Shown here in pieces: positions 7,013 through 15,696 of a stretch of 64,000 bases of DNA. The stretch is from Chloroflexota bacterium (GTDB lineage: Bacteria; Chloroflexota; Dehalococcoidia; Tepidiformales; Tepidiformaceae), in the NCBI GenBank assembly GCA_026710655.1, contig JAPOQN010000042.1:123521-187520 (forward strand). Reading direction: 5' to 3'. Below the pieces are notes generated by a model. That model was not told the origin of the DNA. It ran no database searches and was given only the letters and a program-made list of their open reading frames with translations. Position 1 is the first letter of the stretch. The number at the start of each line of letters is the position of its first letter. The translations under genes were made by a program, and so were the position numbers.

Positions 7013-9442
7013 TTAGTCGAAGGCGCCAGCGGCGGCGAGGGCGGCGATGCGCTCGTCGTCGTAGCCGAGGATGTCTCTCAGGACCTGTTCGGTGTGCTCG
7101 CCGACCGCGGGGGGTTGGCCGATGCGAGCGGGGGTACGGGAGAGGCGGAAGCGCGAGCCCTCGACCACCGACTCGCCGTGCAGGGAGTGGGGCACGCGCA
7201 CCAGGTGGCCACGATGGACGAACTGGGGGTCGTCGACGGCGCTGCTGGCGCGGATGACGGCATGGGCAGGGACGCCGCCAGCCTGGAGGGTGGCCTCGGA
7301 CTCGGCGGGCGTGCGGGTCGCGGTCCAGGCGGCGATAGCGGCGTCGAGCTCGTCCTGGTTGGCCAGGCGACCGGGGAGGGTGGCGTAGCGGGCGTCGCCC
7401 GCAAGGTCGGGGCGGTCGAGGACAGCACAGAGACGCTGCCAGTCGCCGTCGTCGCGAACGGCCACGGCCACCCAGTCGTCGTCGCCCCGGGAGGGGTAGA
7501 CGCCGTGGGGGGCCATGTCGGGGTCGCGATTGCCCATGCGAGTCAAGACGCGGCCGGTGAGCTGGTAGTCGAGCAGCCAGGGGGTGAGGAAGTGGAGCGA
7601 GCTCTCGATCTGGGAGTGGTCGATGTACTGGCCCTCACCGGTGCGGCGGCGGTCGTCGAGGGCGGCAAGGAGGGCGGCGAGGGCGAAGCGAGGGGCGACG
7701 GTATCGGTGTAGGCGCTGAAAGGGCCGGCAGGAGAACGCTCGGGGTAGCCGGTCAGCTCGATGAAGGTGGCGATGGCGGCGCCCATCGTGCCGAACCCGG
7801 AAACATCGGAGAGGGGGCCGTCCTGGCCGAAGAGGCTGCTGCTGATCATGATCAGATCCGGCTTGACGGCGCGGAGGGAGTCGTAGTCGAGCCCCCAGCG
7901 GCGGAATGCCCTGGGCGCGAAGGACTCCCCCACAACATCGGCCCAGCGCACGAGGTCGCGGGCGACCGCACGGCCTTCATCGCAGCTGAGGTTGAGGGAG
8001 AGCCCGAGCTTGCCGGCGTTCATGTTGTCGAAGAAGAGCGAGTTCTGGGGGGCGAACTCGCCGTTGCGGAAGGGCGCCATGCTTCGACCCGCACCCGGGC
8101 GCGAAGGCGACTCGACGCGGATGACGGTGGCGCCGTAGTCGGCGAGGACGCGCGTGACTACGGGGCCGGCCATGACCCACATGAAATCGAGCACGCGCAG
8201 CCCTTCCAGGGGGAGGGGGGTGGAGGGGGGTGGGGCAGGAGGCGCTGGCGCGGGCCGGGGAGGCTCGGCGAGAACCTCGGCGGTGTGCGCTCCGGAGCGA
8301 GGCACGGGGCGTTCGCGGCGCACATCCAGGGTCGGGAGGTGGACCGAGGGGCCTGGATGCCGTGCCTCCCGCCCGCCGACAGGGAGGGAGCGCCAGTAGT
8401 CGCGCGCTTCGAGCTGCGGGTTCTCAAGCACCTCGGGGACGGTCGCGACGGGGAGGATGAGGAGGCGGCGCTTCTGCGCCTCGAGCATGAGCTCGGCCTT
8501 CGTCTTCGTCCGGAGGAAGTCCTCGACGACGCCGACGATGCGATCGAACTCGGAATAGGGCTCTTCGCCGCGCTGGAGGAGCGCGGCGTAGGCGACCCAG
8601 TCCTTATCACGCGTGGCTTCGTCGCAGCCGCCCTCCTCGCAGATCCACTCCATGAGGCGGCGGGTGAAGGGGCCGATGGCGTTGCCGAAAAAGAAGGTGA
8701 GGGAGACGTGGCCGTCCTTCGCCTCCCAGATGAGCTTGAGCGTGACCGGGCCGATGACCGCACCCCCGGCGACGCGCAAGGTCTCGGGAGCGCCGGCGGC
8801 GGTGTTCACGTTCTGGCCCATGGCGCCCAGGTTCATCGCCTGCTGGATGGAGACATCGACGTGCTGGCCACGGCCCGAGCGGATGCGCTCTGTGAGCGCC
8901 ACGAGGGCGGCGCCGGCCGCCTCGGCGCCACCGTGCAAGTGCGCCTGGGGCGCGCTCACGCGGACGGGCGCGGCATCGGGGTAGCCGGCGATGTGCAGGG
9001 TTCCGGAGGCCGCCGCCACGACCAGGTCGGTGGAGAGGTAGTTCGCCTTGGGACCGTCCTGGCCAAACGGGGTGATCGAGACGTAGACGAGTGCGGGATT
9101 GACCTCGGCAAGGTCGGCGGCGCCGAGACCGCGTGCGGCCATCGTTCCGGGGTCGGCGGACTCGATGAGGATGTCAGCGGAGGTGGCCAAACGGCGAAGC
9201 TCGCTTCGCCCCTCGGGAGATTCCAGGTCGAGCTCGATGCTGCGGCGGTCGCGGGCGTAGGCGGCCCAGTAGAGCGACTGCTCGCCCTCGGGGGCGCCAT
9301 CGAGAAGGGGCGGAACGCGACGGGCGGGGGAGCCGCCGGGAGGCTCGACCAGGATCACGTCGGCGCCCAGCCCCGCGAGGATGTGGCCGCAGAGCAGGCC
9401 GCGCTCGTCCGAGAGGTCGAGGACACGATAGGGGCTGAGCAT
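7013..9442 (-). CDS. Tandem class III (CaiB/BaiF) CoA-transferase
   Basis: Two complete CaiB-type CoA-transferase units in one 809-residue chain, joined by a proline-rich linker at about 392-412. Each unit has the family start (PYRVLDLSDERG; PLEGLRVLDFMWVMAGP) and a GxGQxxDxS motif (190-198; 602-610). The catalytic Asp is present in the second unit (Asp580, YTDTVAP) but the equivalent position in the first is His168. Such enzymes move CoA between organic acids. The gene lies alone between rlmD and fur. The acid substrates are unknown. Confidence 0.87.
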   Translation of the reverse strand: MLSPYRVLDLSDERGLLCGHILAGLGADVILVEPPGGSPARRVPPLLDGAPEGEQSLYWAAYARDRRSIELDLESPEGRSELRRLATSADILIESADPGTMAARGLGAADLAEVNPALVYVSITPFGQDGPKANYLSTDLVVAAASGTLHIAGYPDAAPVRVSAPQAHLHGGAEAAGAALVALTERIRSGRGQHVDVSIQQAMNLGAMGQNVNTAAGAPETLRVAGGAVIGPVTLKLIWEAKDGHVSLTFFFGNAIGPFTRRLMEWICEEGGCDEATRDKDWVAYAALLQRGEEPYSEFDRIVGVVEDFLRTKTKAELMLEAQKRRLLILPVATVPEVLENPQLEARDYWRSLPVGGREARHPGPSVHLPTLDVRRERPVPRSGAHTAEVLAEPPRPAPAPPAPPPSTPLPLEGLRVLDFMWVMAGPVVTRVLADYGATVIRVESPSRPGAGRSMAPFRNGEFAPQNSLFFDNMNAGKLGLSLNLSCDEGRAVARDLVRWADVVGESFAPRAFRRWGLDYDSLRAVKPDLIMISSSLFGQDGPLSDVSGFGTMGAAIATFIELTGYPERSPAGPFSAYTDTVAPRFALAALLAALDDRRRTGEGQYIDHSQIESSLHFLTPWLLDYQLTGRVLTRMGNRDPDMAPHGVYPSRGDDDWVAVAVRDDGDWQRLCAVLDRPDLAGDARYATLPGRLANQDELDAAIAAWTATRTPAESEATLQAGGVPAHAVIRASSAVDDPQFVHRGHLVRVPHSLHGESVVEGSRFRLSRTPARIGQPPAVGEHTEQVLRDILGYDDERIAALAAAGAFD

Positions 9443-9486
9443 CGCGGGATGGTAGCAGGGGACCCGGAGGAGAGGGGAGCGGAAGC

Positions 9487-9906
9487 CTACGTAGTGGCCT
9501 GGCAGGGAGCGCAGCGACCGTAGAGCTCGGCGCTATGGCCGTCGAGCTCAAAGCTGGCCGTGGTGGCGTTCTGCTCGATGGCGGCGTCAAGAGAGGGGTC
9601 GCTGAACTCGGTCACGGAACCGCACTCGCTGCAGATGAGGTGGTGGTGGTGACGGCCGCTGCGTGAGCGCTCGTAACGCACGCCGCCATCCTCAAGGGGA
9701 ACGCGGCAGACGATATCGAGTTCCTGGAGGAGCTTGATCGTGCGGAAGACCGTGGCGCGCCCGATGTTGGGGAGGCGCTCGCTGAGCTCCTCGATGGTGA
9801 AGGGGCGGCTGGCGCCCGCGATCGCTTCGATTACGGCGCGCCGGGGGGCGGTCAAGCGGTAACCGGTGTCCTCAAGGCGCACGCTGGACTCCTCGGTTGC
9901 GCTCAC
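9487..9906 (-). CDS. Fur-family metal-responsive repressor (probable Zur)
   Basis: 139-residue Fur-family protein with an N-terminal winged helix (YRLTAPRRAVIEAI, NIGRATVFRTIKLL) and a metal-binding C-terminal half: HHHH at 86-89 and two CxxC pairs, Cys92/Cys95 and Cys132/Cys135, that would hold the structural zinc. It is divergently transcribed from the zinc transporter genes with a perfect palindrome in between, so a zinc-sensing (Zur) role is the best inference. Fur or PerR cannot be ruled out from the protein alone. Confidence 0.85.
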   Translation of the reverse strand: MSATEESSVRLEDTGYRLTAPRRAVIEAIAGASRPFTIEELSERLPNIGRATVFRTIKLLQELDIVCRVPLEDGGVRYERSRSGRHHHHLICSECGSVTEFSDPSLDAAIEQNATTASFELDGHSAELYGRCAPCQATT

Positions 9907-9993
9907 GGGTTCGATGGTAGGGATGCCCGCGAGGGCGTGTCAACGAATGCACGCGCAGGGAGCGGCGTACTCTTGAGACGGAGTCCCCTTGAC

Positions 9994-10025
9994 ACTTCAT
10001 ATCATGTCCCAACATGATATGAAGT
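9994..10025. promoter_or_regulatory. 32-bp palindromic operator overlapping the znu promoter
   Basis: Perfect inverted repeat: ACTTCATATCATGT at 9994-10007 and its exact reverse complement at 10012-10025, separated by CCCA. It is AT-rich in a very GC-rich neighbourhood. A TTGACA hexamer at 9989-9994 abuts it, and CATGAT (10013-10018), 18 bases further on, is a candidate -10 inside the right arm. A bound dimer would therefore block znu transcription. Fur/Zur binding is inferred from position and symmetry. Confidence 0.85.
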
Positions 10026-10062
10026 CGCATTGATACCTTCAATCATTCAGTGGGGGAGAACC

Positions 10063-11157
10063 ATGGGATTGTCGTACCTGAGGGGACTTGGCCTGGCGCT
10101 CGCCGGGCTTCTTGCCGGAGTTGCGCTCATCACCGTCGCGTGCGGGGATGACGAGGACAGCGGCGGTGGCGACGATGCCAGCACGCTCTCGGTTGTAGCT
10201 TCGACAACGATCGTCGAGGACCTGGTGAAGCAGGTCGGGGGCGACCGTATTTCGGTCGAGAGCATCGTTCCCTCAGGGGCGGACGCGCACACCTTCACGA
10301 TCTCACCGAGTGACATCCGCAAGACAGCAGAGGCGGACCTGCTCGTGATCGTCGGAGCTGAGCTGGGTGCGATCGAGGAGGACCTTGAGCGCAGCGCCGA
10401 GGGCGACGTCCTCGAGCTGACGCACGACATGGCCCTGCGTCCCTTCCCCGAGGGCCTGGCTCACGCCGAGGACGATGACCACGGCGACGAAGACGAGGAA
10501 GAAGGCGAAGACCACGGCGAGGAAGACGAAGACGAAGGCGAAGACCATGGCGACGAGGATGAGGACGAAGGCGAAGACCATGGCGACGAAGGCGACGAAG
10601 ACGAAGACCATGGCGACGAAGACGAGGAAGAAGGCCATGGCGACGAGCACGGGGCCTTCGACCCGCACTTCTGGATGGACGTGGACTTCACCATCCAGGC
10701 AGTTGAGGCGATCCGCGACGAACTGTCGCGCCTCGACCCGGATGGGGCCGATGACTACCGCCAACGGGCGGATGCCTACATCGCGGAACTGCGCGAGGTC
10801 GACACCGAGATCCGGGAATTGCTGGGAGGCCTGCCGGAGGAGCGCCGGTACCTGGTCACATTCCACGACGCCTACGGGTACTTCGCGGACCGCTACGGGC
10901 TGACGATCCTCGGGTTCCTGGTCGAAGGACCGGAAGAGGAGCCAAGCGCGAGCGCCATCACGGAACTGGTGGAAAGCATCACCGAGTTGGGGATACCCTT
11001 TGTCTTCACCGAGCCCCAGTTCAGTGCGCGGGTTATCGAGCAGATCGCCCGCGACACGGGAACATCAATCCGCACGATTCCTTCCGGGGGCCTGGCTGAG
11101 GAGTATCCAACGTATGTCGAGTTCCTCCGCGCCATCGCCAACGGTATCGCGGAGTAG
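10063..11157 (+). CDS. znuA: Zinc ABC transporter substrate-binding lipoprotein ZnuA
   Basis: High-affinity zinc (possibly manganese) binding protein anchored outside the cell. The signal peptide ends in a lipobox with Cys27 (ITVAC). Metal ligands expected for the family are His76 (ADAHTF), His202 (DPHFWMD), a His in TFHDAYGYF and an acidic residue in FTEPQFS. Between about 134 and 197 is a long low-complexity insert of His-Gly-Asp/Glu units (EDHGDEDEDEG repeated), a form of the charged loop of zinc-type ZnuA proteins but unusually acidic. The start has a good RBS (GGGGGAG, 6 bases upstream). First gene of znuA-znuC-znuB, controlled by the upstream palindrome. Confidence 0.92.
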   Translation: MGLSYLRGLGLALAGLLAGVALITVACGDDEDSGGGDDASTLSVVASTTIVEDLVKQVGGDRISVESIVPSGADAHTFTISPSDIRKTAEADLLVIVGAELGAIEEDLERSAEGDVLELTHDMALRPFPEGLAHAEDDDHGDEDEEEGEDHGEEDEDEGEDHGDEDEDEGEDHGDEGDEDEDHGDEDEEEGHGDEHGAFDPHFWMDVDFTIQAVEAIRDELSRLDPDGADDYRQRADAYIAELREVDTEIRELLGGLPEERRYLVTFHDAYGYFADRYGLTILGFLVEGPEEEPSASAITELVESITELGIPFVFTEPQFSARVIEQIARDTGTSIRTIPSGGLAEEYPTYVEFLRAIANGIAE

Positions 11158-11164
11158 CAGAGAC

Positions 11165-12019
11165 GTGGCTCCGGCCATCGAGGTCAAGAACCTGACGACG
11201 GGCTACCGCGGGCATACGGCCCTGCAAGACGTGTCGTTCTCGATGCCGCCGGGGAAGTTCCTGGGACTGCTTGGCCCGAACGGCTCTGGGAAGAGCACGC
11301 TGATCAAGACGCTGATCGGGCTGCTCGACCCCTGGGAGGGCGAGGTGAGCGTGCTCGGCGAGACGCCGCGGGCGGTGCGCCGGCGGGTCGGGTACATGCC
11401 GCAGGCGGAGGACATCGACTGGACCTTCCCGGCGACGGTGCAGGAGGTCGTGGCGATGGGCCTGTACCGCAGGGCGTTCGGGCTCAACCGCTTCCGGCGC
11501 GGACGGGACGAGCAGGACCGGGTCATGGCGGCGCTCAAGCGGCTCTCCGTCGACCACCTGGCCGACCGGCAGGCGGGCGAGCTGAGCGGGGGGCAGCAAC
11601 GCCGGGTTCTCTGCGCGCGGGCACTGGTGAAGGATCCCGACCTGTTCCTGCTGGATGAGCCCACGGCCGGGCTCGACGCGCGCTCCGAGGAGGAGATGCT
11701 CGACCTGCTGAGCGAGATCGCCGCGGATGGCGCGAGCATCGTGCTCTGCACACACGACATCGGCTGTGCGTACGAACGCTGCGACCTCACGCTCTTCCTG
11801 AACCGAAACGTGATGACCTACGGGCCTCCCGCGGTAACGATCACGGAGGAGATGCTGAACCGCACCTTCGAGGGGCACGTCCTGGTCATGGGGTCGGGCG
11901 GGAGCCGGTTTGCGCTGGCGCCTCACGATCATCACGAACACGGCGACTCCCACGAGGATCACGAGCACGCCCAGCACAGCCACGCCCTGCACGGGCACGA
12001 CGAGCACGGGCGGGTGTAG
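11165..12019 (+). CDS. znuC: Zinc ABC transporter ATP-binding protein ZnuC with His-rich tail
   Basis: ATPase that powers zinc import. Walker A GPNGSGKS at residues 37-44, Q-loop MPQAEDI, signature LSGGQQRR, Walker B LFLLDEPTAGLD and the switch His in CTHD are all present. The last 30 residues hold 12 histidines mixed with Asp/Glu (HDHHEHGDSHEDHEH and on), a cytoplasmic metal-binding tail. The GTG at 11165 is chosen because it lies just after the znuA stop; an ATG at 11114 would overlap znuA. Spacing to znuB is 11 bases. Confidence 0.9.
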   Translation: MAPAIEVKNLTTGYRGHTALQDVSFSMPPGKFLGLLGPNGSGKSTLIKTLIGLLDPWEGEVSVLGETPRAVRRRVGYMPQAEDIDWTFPATVQEVVAMGLYRRAFGLNRFRRGRDEQDRVMAALKRLSVDHLADRQAGELSGGQQRRVLCARALVKDPDLFLLDEPTAGLDARSEEEMLDLLSEIAADGASIVLCTHDIGCAYERCDLTLFLNRNVMTYGPPAVTITEEMLNRTFEGHVLVMGSGGSRFALAPHDHHEHGDSHEDHEHAQHSHALHGHDEHGRV

Positions 12020-12030
12020 GCAGGCACGCC

Positions 12031-12879
12031 GTGGAGTGCTTCACCGACCCCTGGCAGCACGAATTCATGCAGCGGGCGCTGCTGGCGGGGGCGCTGGTAG
12101 CGTTGGCGTCTTCGGTGGTGGGCGCCTTCGTCGTGATCAAGGGGCTGGCCTTCCTGACGGACGCGGTCGCTCACACATCGCTGGCGGGCGCAGCGATTGC
12201 TTTCCTGGCGGGCGGCGGGTCGGTGGCCATCAGCCTTGGCGCCGCAGTCGCGGCGGGGCTCACGGCGGTGGGAGTCTCGGTCCTGACGAGGGCGAGGTTG
12301 CGGGAGGACACGGCCATCGGCCTGCTGTTCGCAGCGCTCTTCGCCTTCGGCATCCTCCTGATCAGCCGGGCGCGGAACTACACGCTCGAGTTGAGCTCGT
12401 TCCTGGTGGGCAACATCCTGACGGTGCCCACGGAAGACATCATCGTGATGGGGGCACTCTCCGCCGTTGTGGTGGTAATCATGTTGATGTTCTATCGCGA
12501 GATGCTGTTCGTGGCCTACGACCCCACGATGGCGGCGGCCGCGGGTGTACCCGTGGCGCTGGTACAGACGGGCCTGATGGTGCTCGTGGCGCTCGCCGCC
12601 GTGGCCGCCTTCCGGCTGGTGGGAGTCGTGCTCGTGATGGCGATGCTGGTGGCGCCGGCGGCGACAGCAGCCCTCATCCTGCGGCGCATTCCCCTGATCA
12701 TGCTGGCGGGTGCCTTCTTCGGAGTCCTCTCGGTGGTAGTTGGCCTGTACGTCTCGTACCACGCGGACGTGGCCGCCGGACCGTCAGTCGTCGTGACCTC
12801 CGTGATCCTGTTCCTTCTCGTGTTCGTCCTCTCACCGAGAGGTCTGGCCCCGACCATTGGGCGGGTCTTCGCCCGCTGA
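12031..12879 (+). CDS. znuB: Zinc ABC transporter permease ZnuB
   Basis: ABC-3 family permease with about eight hydrophobic segments across 282 residues and the family motif around VAYDPTMAAAAGVPV. The start is GTG. Third gene of the zinc uptake operon, forming the membrane channel for ZnuA-delivered zinc with ZnuC as the motor. It ends in a basic VFAR tail 69 bases before the next, unrelated gene. Confidence 0.92.
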   Translation: MECFTDPWQHEFMQRALLAGALVALASSVVGAFVVIKGLAFLTDAVAHTSLAGAAIAFLAGGGSVAISLGAAVAAGLTAVGVSVLTRARLREDTAIGLLFAALFAFGILLISRARNYTLELSSFLVGNILTVPTEDIIVMGALSAVVVVIMLMFYREMLFVAYDPTMAAAAGVPVALVQTGLMVLVALAAVAAFRLVGVVLVMAMLVAPAATAALILRRIPLIMLAGAFFGVLSVVVGLYVSYHADVAAGPSVVVTSVILFLLVFVLSPRGLAPTIGRVFAR

Positions 12880-12948
12880 ACCGGCCCTTCGAAGCCGTGC
12901 TAGGCTACCGCGCGCAAAGCACGCAAGACGCCCGCAAGGAGGCCCCGC

Positions 12949-13422
12949 ATGGCATCGACTGCCCCGGTGACCGTAGAGGAACTGCTCGAGATGGAGGCAA
13001 TCAAGCGCGTCCGTATCCTCTACTCGCACTACTTCGACATGTTCGACATCGACAGCCTCATGGACCTGTTCACGGACGACGCGGTCTGCGAGTTCGGGCC
13101 GAACTATGGCGGCGACTGGGTGGGCAAGGAGCGCATCCGCGCGGGCTACGAGGAGTTCGGCGGCGAGAACGGGCCCTTCAGCGGGGCCATGCACGCGAAC
13201 ACGAACGAGTGGATCGAGCTGACGGGCCCGGACACGGCACAGGCACGCTGGTACCTGCTCGACCTCTCCCTGAGCGGTCCCGCCGACCAGAACCCGCTGA
13301 TGCTGATAGGCATCTACGACGACGTGTACCGCAAGGTGGACGGCGAGTGGAAGATCGCGCGGACCTACATCGACTTCGTCTGGCCGAACCGGGAGTACCG
13401 GGGTCCGCGGGACGCGAGCTGA
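12949..13422 (+). CDS. SnoaL/NTF2-like protein (first of tandem pair)
   Basis: 157-residue protein of the SnoaL-like NTF2 fold: start helix EELLEMEAIKRVRILYSHYF, then the FTDDAVCEFGP strand turn and a C-terminal WKIARTYIDFVWP strand. The fold occurs in steroid isomerase-like and hydroxylase-like enzymes and in non-enzymes. It has a strong RBS (AAGGAGG) upstream of the ATG. The next gene, one base downstream, is a second copy of the fold, suggesting a heteromeric pair. Substrate unknown. Confidence 0.8.
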   Translation: MASTAPVTVEELLEMEAIKRVRILYSHYFDMFDIDSLMDLFTDDAVCEFGPNYGGDWVGKERIRAGYEEFGGENGPFSGAMHANTNEWIELTGPDTAQARWYLLDLSLSGPADQNPLMLIGIYDDVYRKVDGEWKIARTYIDFVWPNREYRGPRDAS

Positions 13423-13423
13423 G

Positions 13424-13891
13424 ATGGCAGACGCCGACGCTCTGACCGAGCTGCTGGAGCGCGACGCCATCACGCGCCTGATGGTGCGCTACGCCGACCG
13501 CATCGACGCGAACGACCCGGTGGGGGCGGCGGCGTGCTTCGCGCCCGACGGTCTGGGCGTGTACTGGGGTGACTTCCGCGGGCGCGAGGCGATCGCGGAG
13601 CGGCTCACGGGCATCCTCGCGGGGTTCCACGCGACCAGCCACCACCTGTCGAACGTGCAGATCGAGCTGACCGGCCCGACAACCGCGACGGCGCAGTCGT
13701 ACGTGTACGCATTCCACCGGATCAAGGGCAGCTTCGAGCACACGCATTACTGGGGCCGCTGGGTGGACCAGCTCACGAAGGTCGACGGGGAGTGGCTGTT
13801 CGCTCGCCGGGAGGTGGTGGGCGTGGGGAGCTTCACGCCGGGCGTGGAGGCCGGTCCCGACGACCACCCGGGGCATCCGGGGCGGCTCTAG
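13424..13891 (+). CDS. SnoaL/NTF2-like protein (second of tandem pair)
   Basis: 155 residues with the same architecture as its neighbour (ELLERDAITRLMVRYADRID; CFAPDGLGVYWG; ATSHHLSNVQIEL). The His pair in SHHLSN is the position often used in catalysis or metal binding in this fold. It starts one base after the preceding stop, so the genes are co-transcribed. Its stop overlaps the convergent nuclease gene by four bases. No substrate can be named. Confidence 0.8.
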   Translation: MADADALTELLERDAITRLMVRYADRIDANDPVGAAACFAPDGLGVYWGDFRGREAIAERLTGILAGFHATSHHLSNVQIELTGPTTATAQSYVYAFHRIKGSFEHTHYWGRWVDQLTKVDGEWLFARREVVGVGSFTPGVEAGPDDHPGHPGRL

Positions 13892-14544
13892 CCTTCCTGG
13901 TCCCACTCCCCTGACGCCGCCTCGATGCGTTCGGGACAGTGCGTCTTGCTGATCGGGCAGTAGCCGCACTCCTGGCGGCTGGGGACGCGGTGCGCTTCTT
14001 CCTCAGGACCAACCAGGATGTCGAGGAAATAGGGGAGCCGCTCGTAAACGTCTTCGCCCTGCCGGCGATCGAGCTCCTTGACCAGCCCGTCGTCGTAGAC
14101 AAGGCGGCCCCGGAACCGGCGCTCGTGGTGTTCGTCGAGGTTGGAGCGGGGCAGCAGGGCCATGGGCAGGAGCACCTGGTGCGCGTGCCAGTCGTGGGGC
14201 TTGCCGGTCTTCACATCGAGCACGAGGTTGTCGTCCTCGCCGAGGGCGAGGAGGTCGGGCTTCCCCCCGATAACGATGCCGGGGGATGCCTCGTGGCGGG
14301 CACGGAACCAGTTCTGGTTCTCGACCTTTACGCGGTAGCCTTCGGCGTTGAGGCCCCTGTGCGTCTCGCGCAGGAGCCTCGTGTGGTCGACCTTCCAGAC
14401 GGAGAAGTCGAAATCGCTCTCGACGCGGTCGAAATCCTTCCAGTTGGCCTGGAACCAGAAGGCCCACTCGCAGTTGCGCTCGCCGCTGATCCAGCGGGCG
14501 AGCAGCGAAACGAAGATGTACGGCTCGGCTCGCTGCTCGGCCAC
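13888..14544 (-). CDS. Cas4/RecB-like PD-(D/E)XK nuclease with probable Fe-S cluster
   Basis: 218 residues. Nuclease core: GGKPDLLALG with Asp97, then LDVKTGK with Asp110 and Lys112, then Gln123 in HAHQVLLP, matching motifs II and III and the QxxxY-like position of the RecB family. Four cysteines (Cys25 near the N-terminus; Cys193, Cys196 and Cys203 in ECGYCPISKTHC) have the one-plus-three arrangement that binds a 4Fe-4S cluster in Cas4 and AddB. I chose the GTG at 14544, ten bases after the upstream stop; a TTG at 14592 would overlap it. No CRISPR array or cas gene is nearby, so a DNA-repair or processing role is inferred. Confidence 0.78.
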   Translation of the reverse strand: MAEQRAEPYIFVSLLARWISGERNCEWAFWFQANWKDFDRVESDFDFSVWKVDHTRLLRETHRGLNAEGYRVKVENQNWFRARHEASPGIVIGGKPDLLALGEDDNLVLDVKTGKPHDWHAHQVLLPMALLPRSNLDEHHERRFRGRLVYDDGLVKELDRRQGEDVYERLPYFLDILVGPEEEAHRVPSRQECGYCPISKTHCPERIEAASGEWDQEG

Positions 14545-14554
14545 GGGGCCGGCC

Positions 14555-15631
14555 TCAGGAGGCAGCGGCGCTCGGGAGGACGGCGTCCTCAAGCCCGCGG
14601 GGCACGCCGGTCACCTCGACCTTCTGGATCTCCCCGAGGATGTGGGCGAAGCGCTCCCGCTGCTCGGGCGTCTTGACCGGCATGCCGAAGCCGACGCGAC
14701 TGGCGTACTCGCGGTGCTCGCGGATGAACCCGGGGAGATTGTCGTAGGTCGAGGTCTGGGCGAAGCCGCGGAGAACGTCCTCGGGGATGACCTGGCGCAT
14801 CTCATCCCACTTGCCGGCGAGGGAGAGGGAGTGGAGTTCCATGCCGAGGTCCTTCCAACCGTGGATCTCGAAGACGTCGTGGTAGCTGCGGGTGGAGCCG
14901 TAGAAGGAGATCGGGGTTCGCAGCGCCTCGAGGCCCTGCTCGATCTCGGACTCGTTCTCGCCGAAGACCGTGAAGCCGCCGCCGGAGAGTTCGATGTCCT
15001 CCCACTTGCGGCCGGAGCGGCGCAGGCCAATGGCGATGTTGGGGAGGACCACCTCGCGCATGTACTTGTCGGTCATGAAGCCGTGGGGGTAGACGCCGTC
15101 GGCGACATCACCGGCGGCGCGGGCCATGCCGGCGCCCACGCAGGCGAGCATCACCTTAGGAGCGGGGTACTCGATGGGGCCGGGGTTGAAGTTGGGGTTG
15201 ATCAGCGTGAACTGGTAGTGCTCGCTGACGAAGTCAGGCTTCTCGCCGGTCTGGAAGGTATTCCAGATGGCCTTGAGCGCGCGGATGTAGTCCTTCATGC
15301 GGGGGGCGGGTGGGACCCAGGGAACGCTGAAGCGGCGCTGGTTGTGGCCCTTCACCTGGCTGCCGAGCCCGAGGGCGAAGCGGCCCTTGCTCATCTGCTG
15401 GATGTCCCAGGCCTGCATGGCCAGGACCATGGGGACGCGCGGGAACGCGATGGTGACGGACGTGGCGATCTCGAGCCGCTCGGTGGCCCTGGCCGCGAGG
15501 GTGGCGGCGAGCATCGAGTCGTGGGCCGTCTCCGCGACGTTGGCGAAGTCGAAACCGAGTTCCTCGGCGCGTACGGCGCCTTCTTCTACTTCCGTGAGCC
15601 AGCCACCGCCGAATCCGCTGCCAACCTTCAT
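14555..15631 (-). CDS. LLM-class flavin/F420-dependent oxidoreductase
   Basis: Luciferase-like TIM-barrel oxidoreductase of 358 residues. Characteristic segments are EELGFDFANVAET, ATSVTIAFPRVPMVLA, the QMSKGRFALGLGSQVKGHN stretch and RMKDYIRALKAIW. Such enzymes use F420 or FMN in oxidation or monooxygenation of diverse substrates. The ATG at 15631 is preceded by GAAAGGA about ten bases upstream; an ATG at 15658 lacks this. Adjacent nuclease and mobA genes give no clear pathway link. Confidence 0.85.
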   Translation of the reverse strand: MKVGSGFGGGWLTEVEEGAVRAEELGFDFANVAETAHDSMLAATLAARATERLEIATSVTIAFPRVPMVLAMQAWDIQQMSKGRFALGLGSQVKGHNQRRFSVPWVPPAPRMKDYIRALKAIWNTFQTGEKPDFVSEHYQFTLINPNFNPGPIEYPAPKVMLACVGAGMARAAGDVADGVYPHGFMTDKYMREVVLPNIAIGLRRSGRKWEDIELSGGGFTVFGENESEIEQGLEALRTPISFYGSTRSYHDVFEIHGWKDLGMELHSLSLAGKWDEMRQVIPEDVLRGFAQTSTYDNLPGFIREHREYASRVGFGMPVKTPEQRERFAHILGEIQKVEVTGVPRGLEDAVLPSAAAS

Positions 15632-15696
15632 GTTTCCGTGTCCTTTCGAAGCCCCCATCGCGGGGCGTCAGCCGACGATTGTACGCACGACCGCGC

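Noticed and set aside
10461..10694. Ser/Pro/Trp repeat protein on the minus strand
   Set aside because: It is the antisense of the ZnuA His/Asp/Glu loop.
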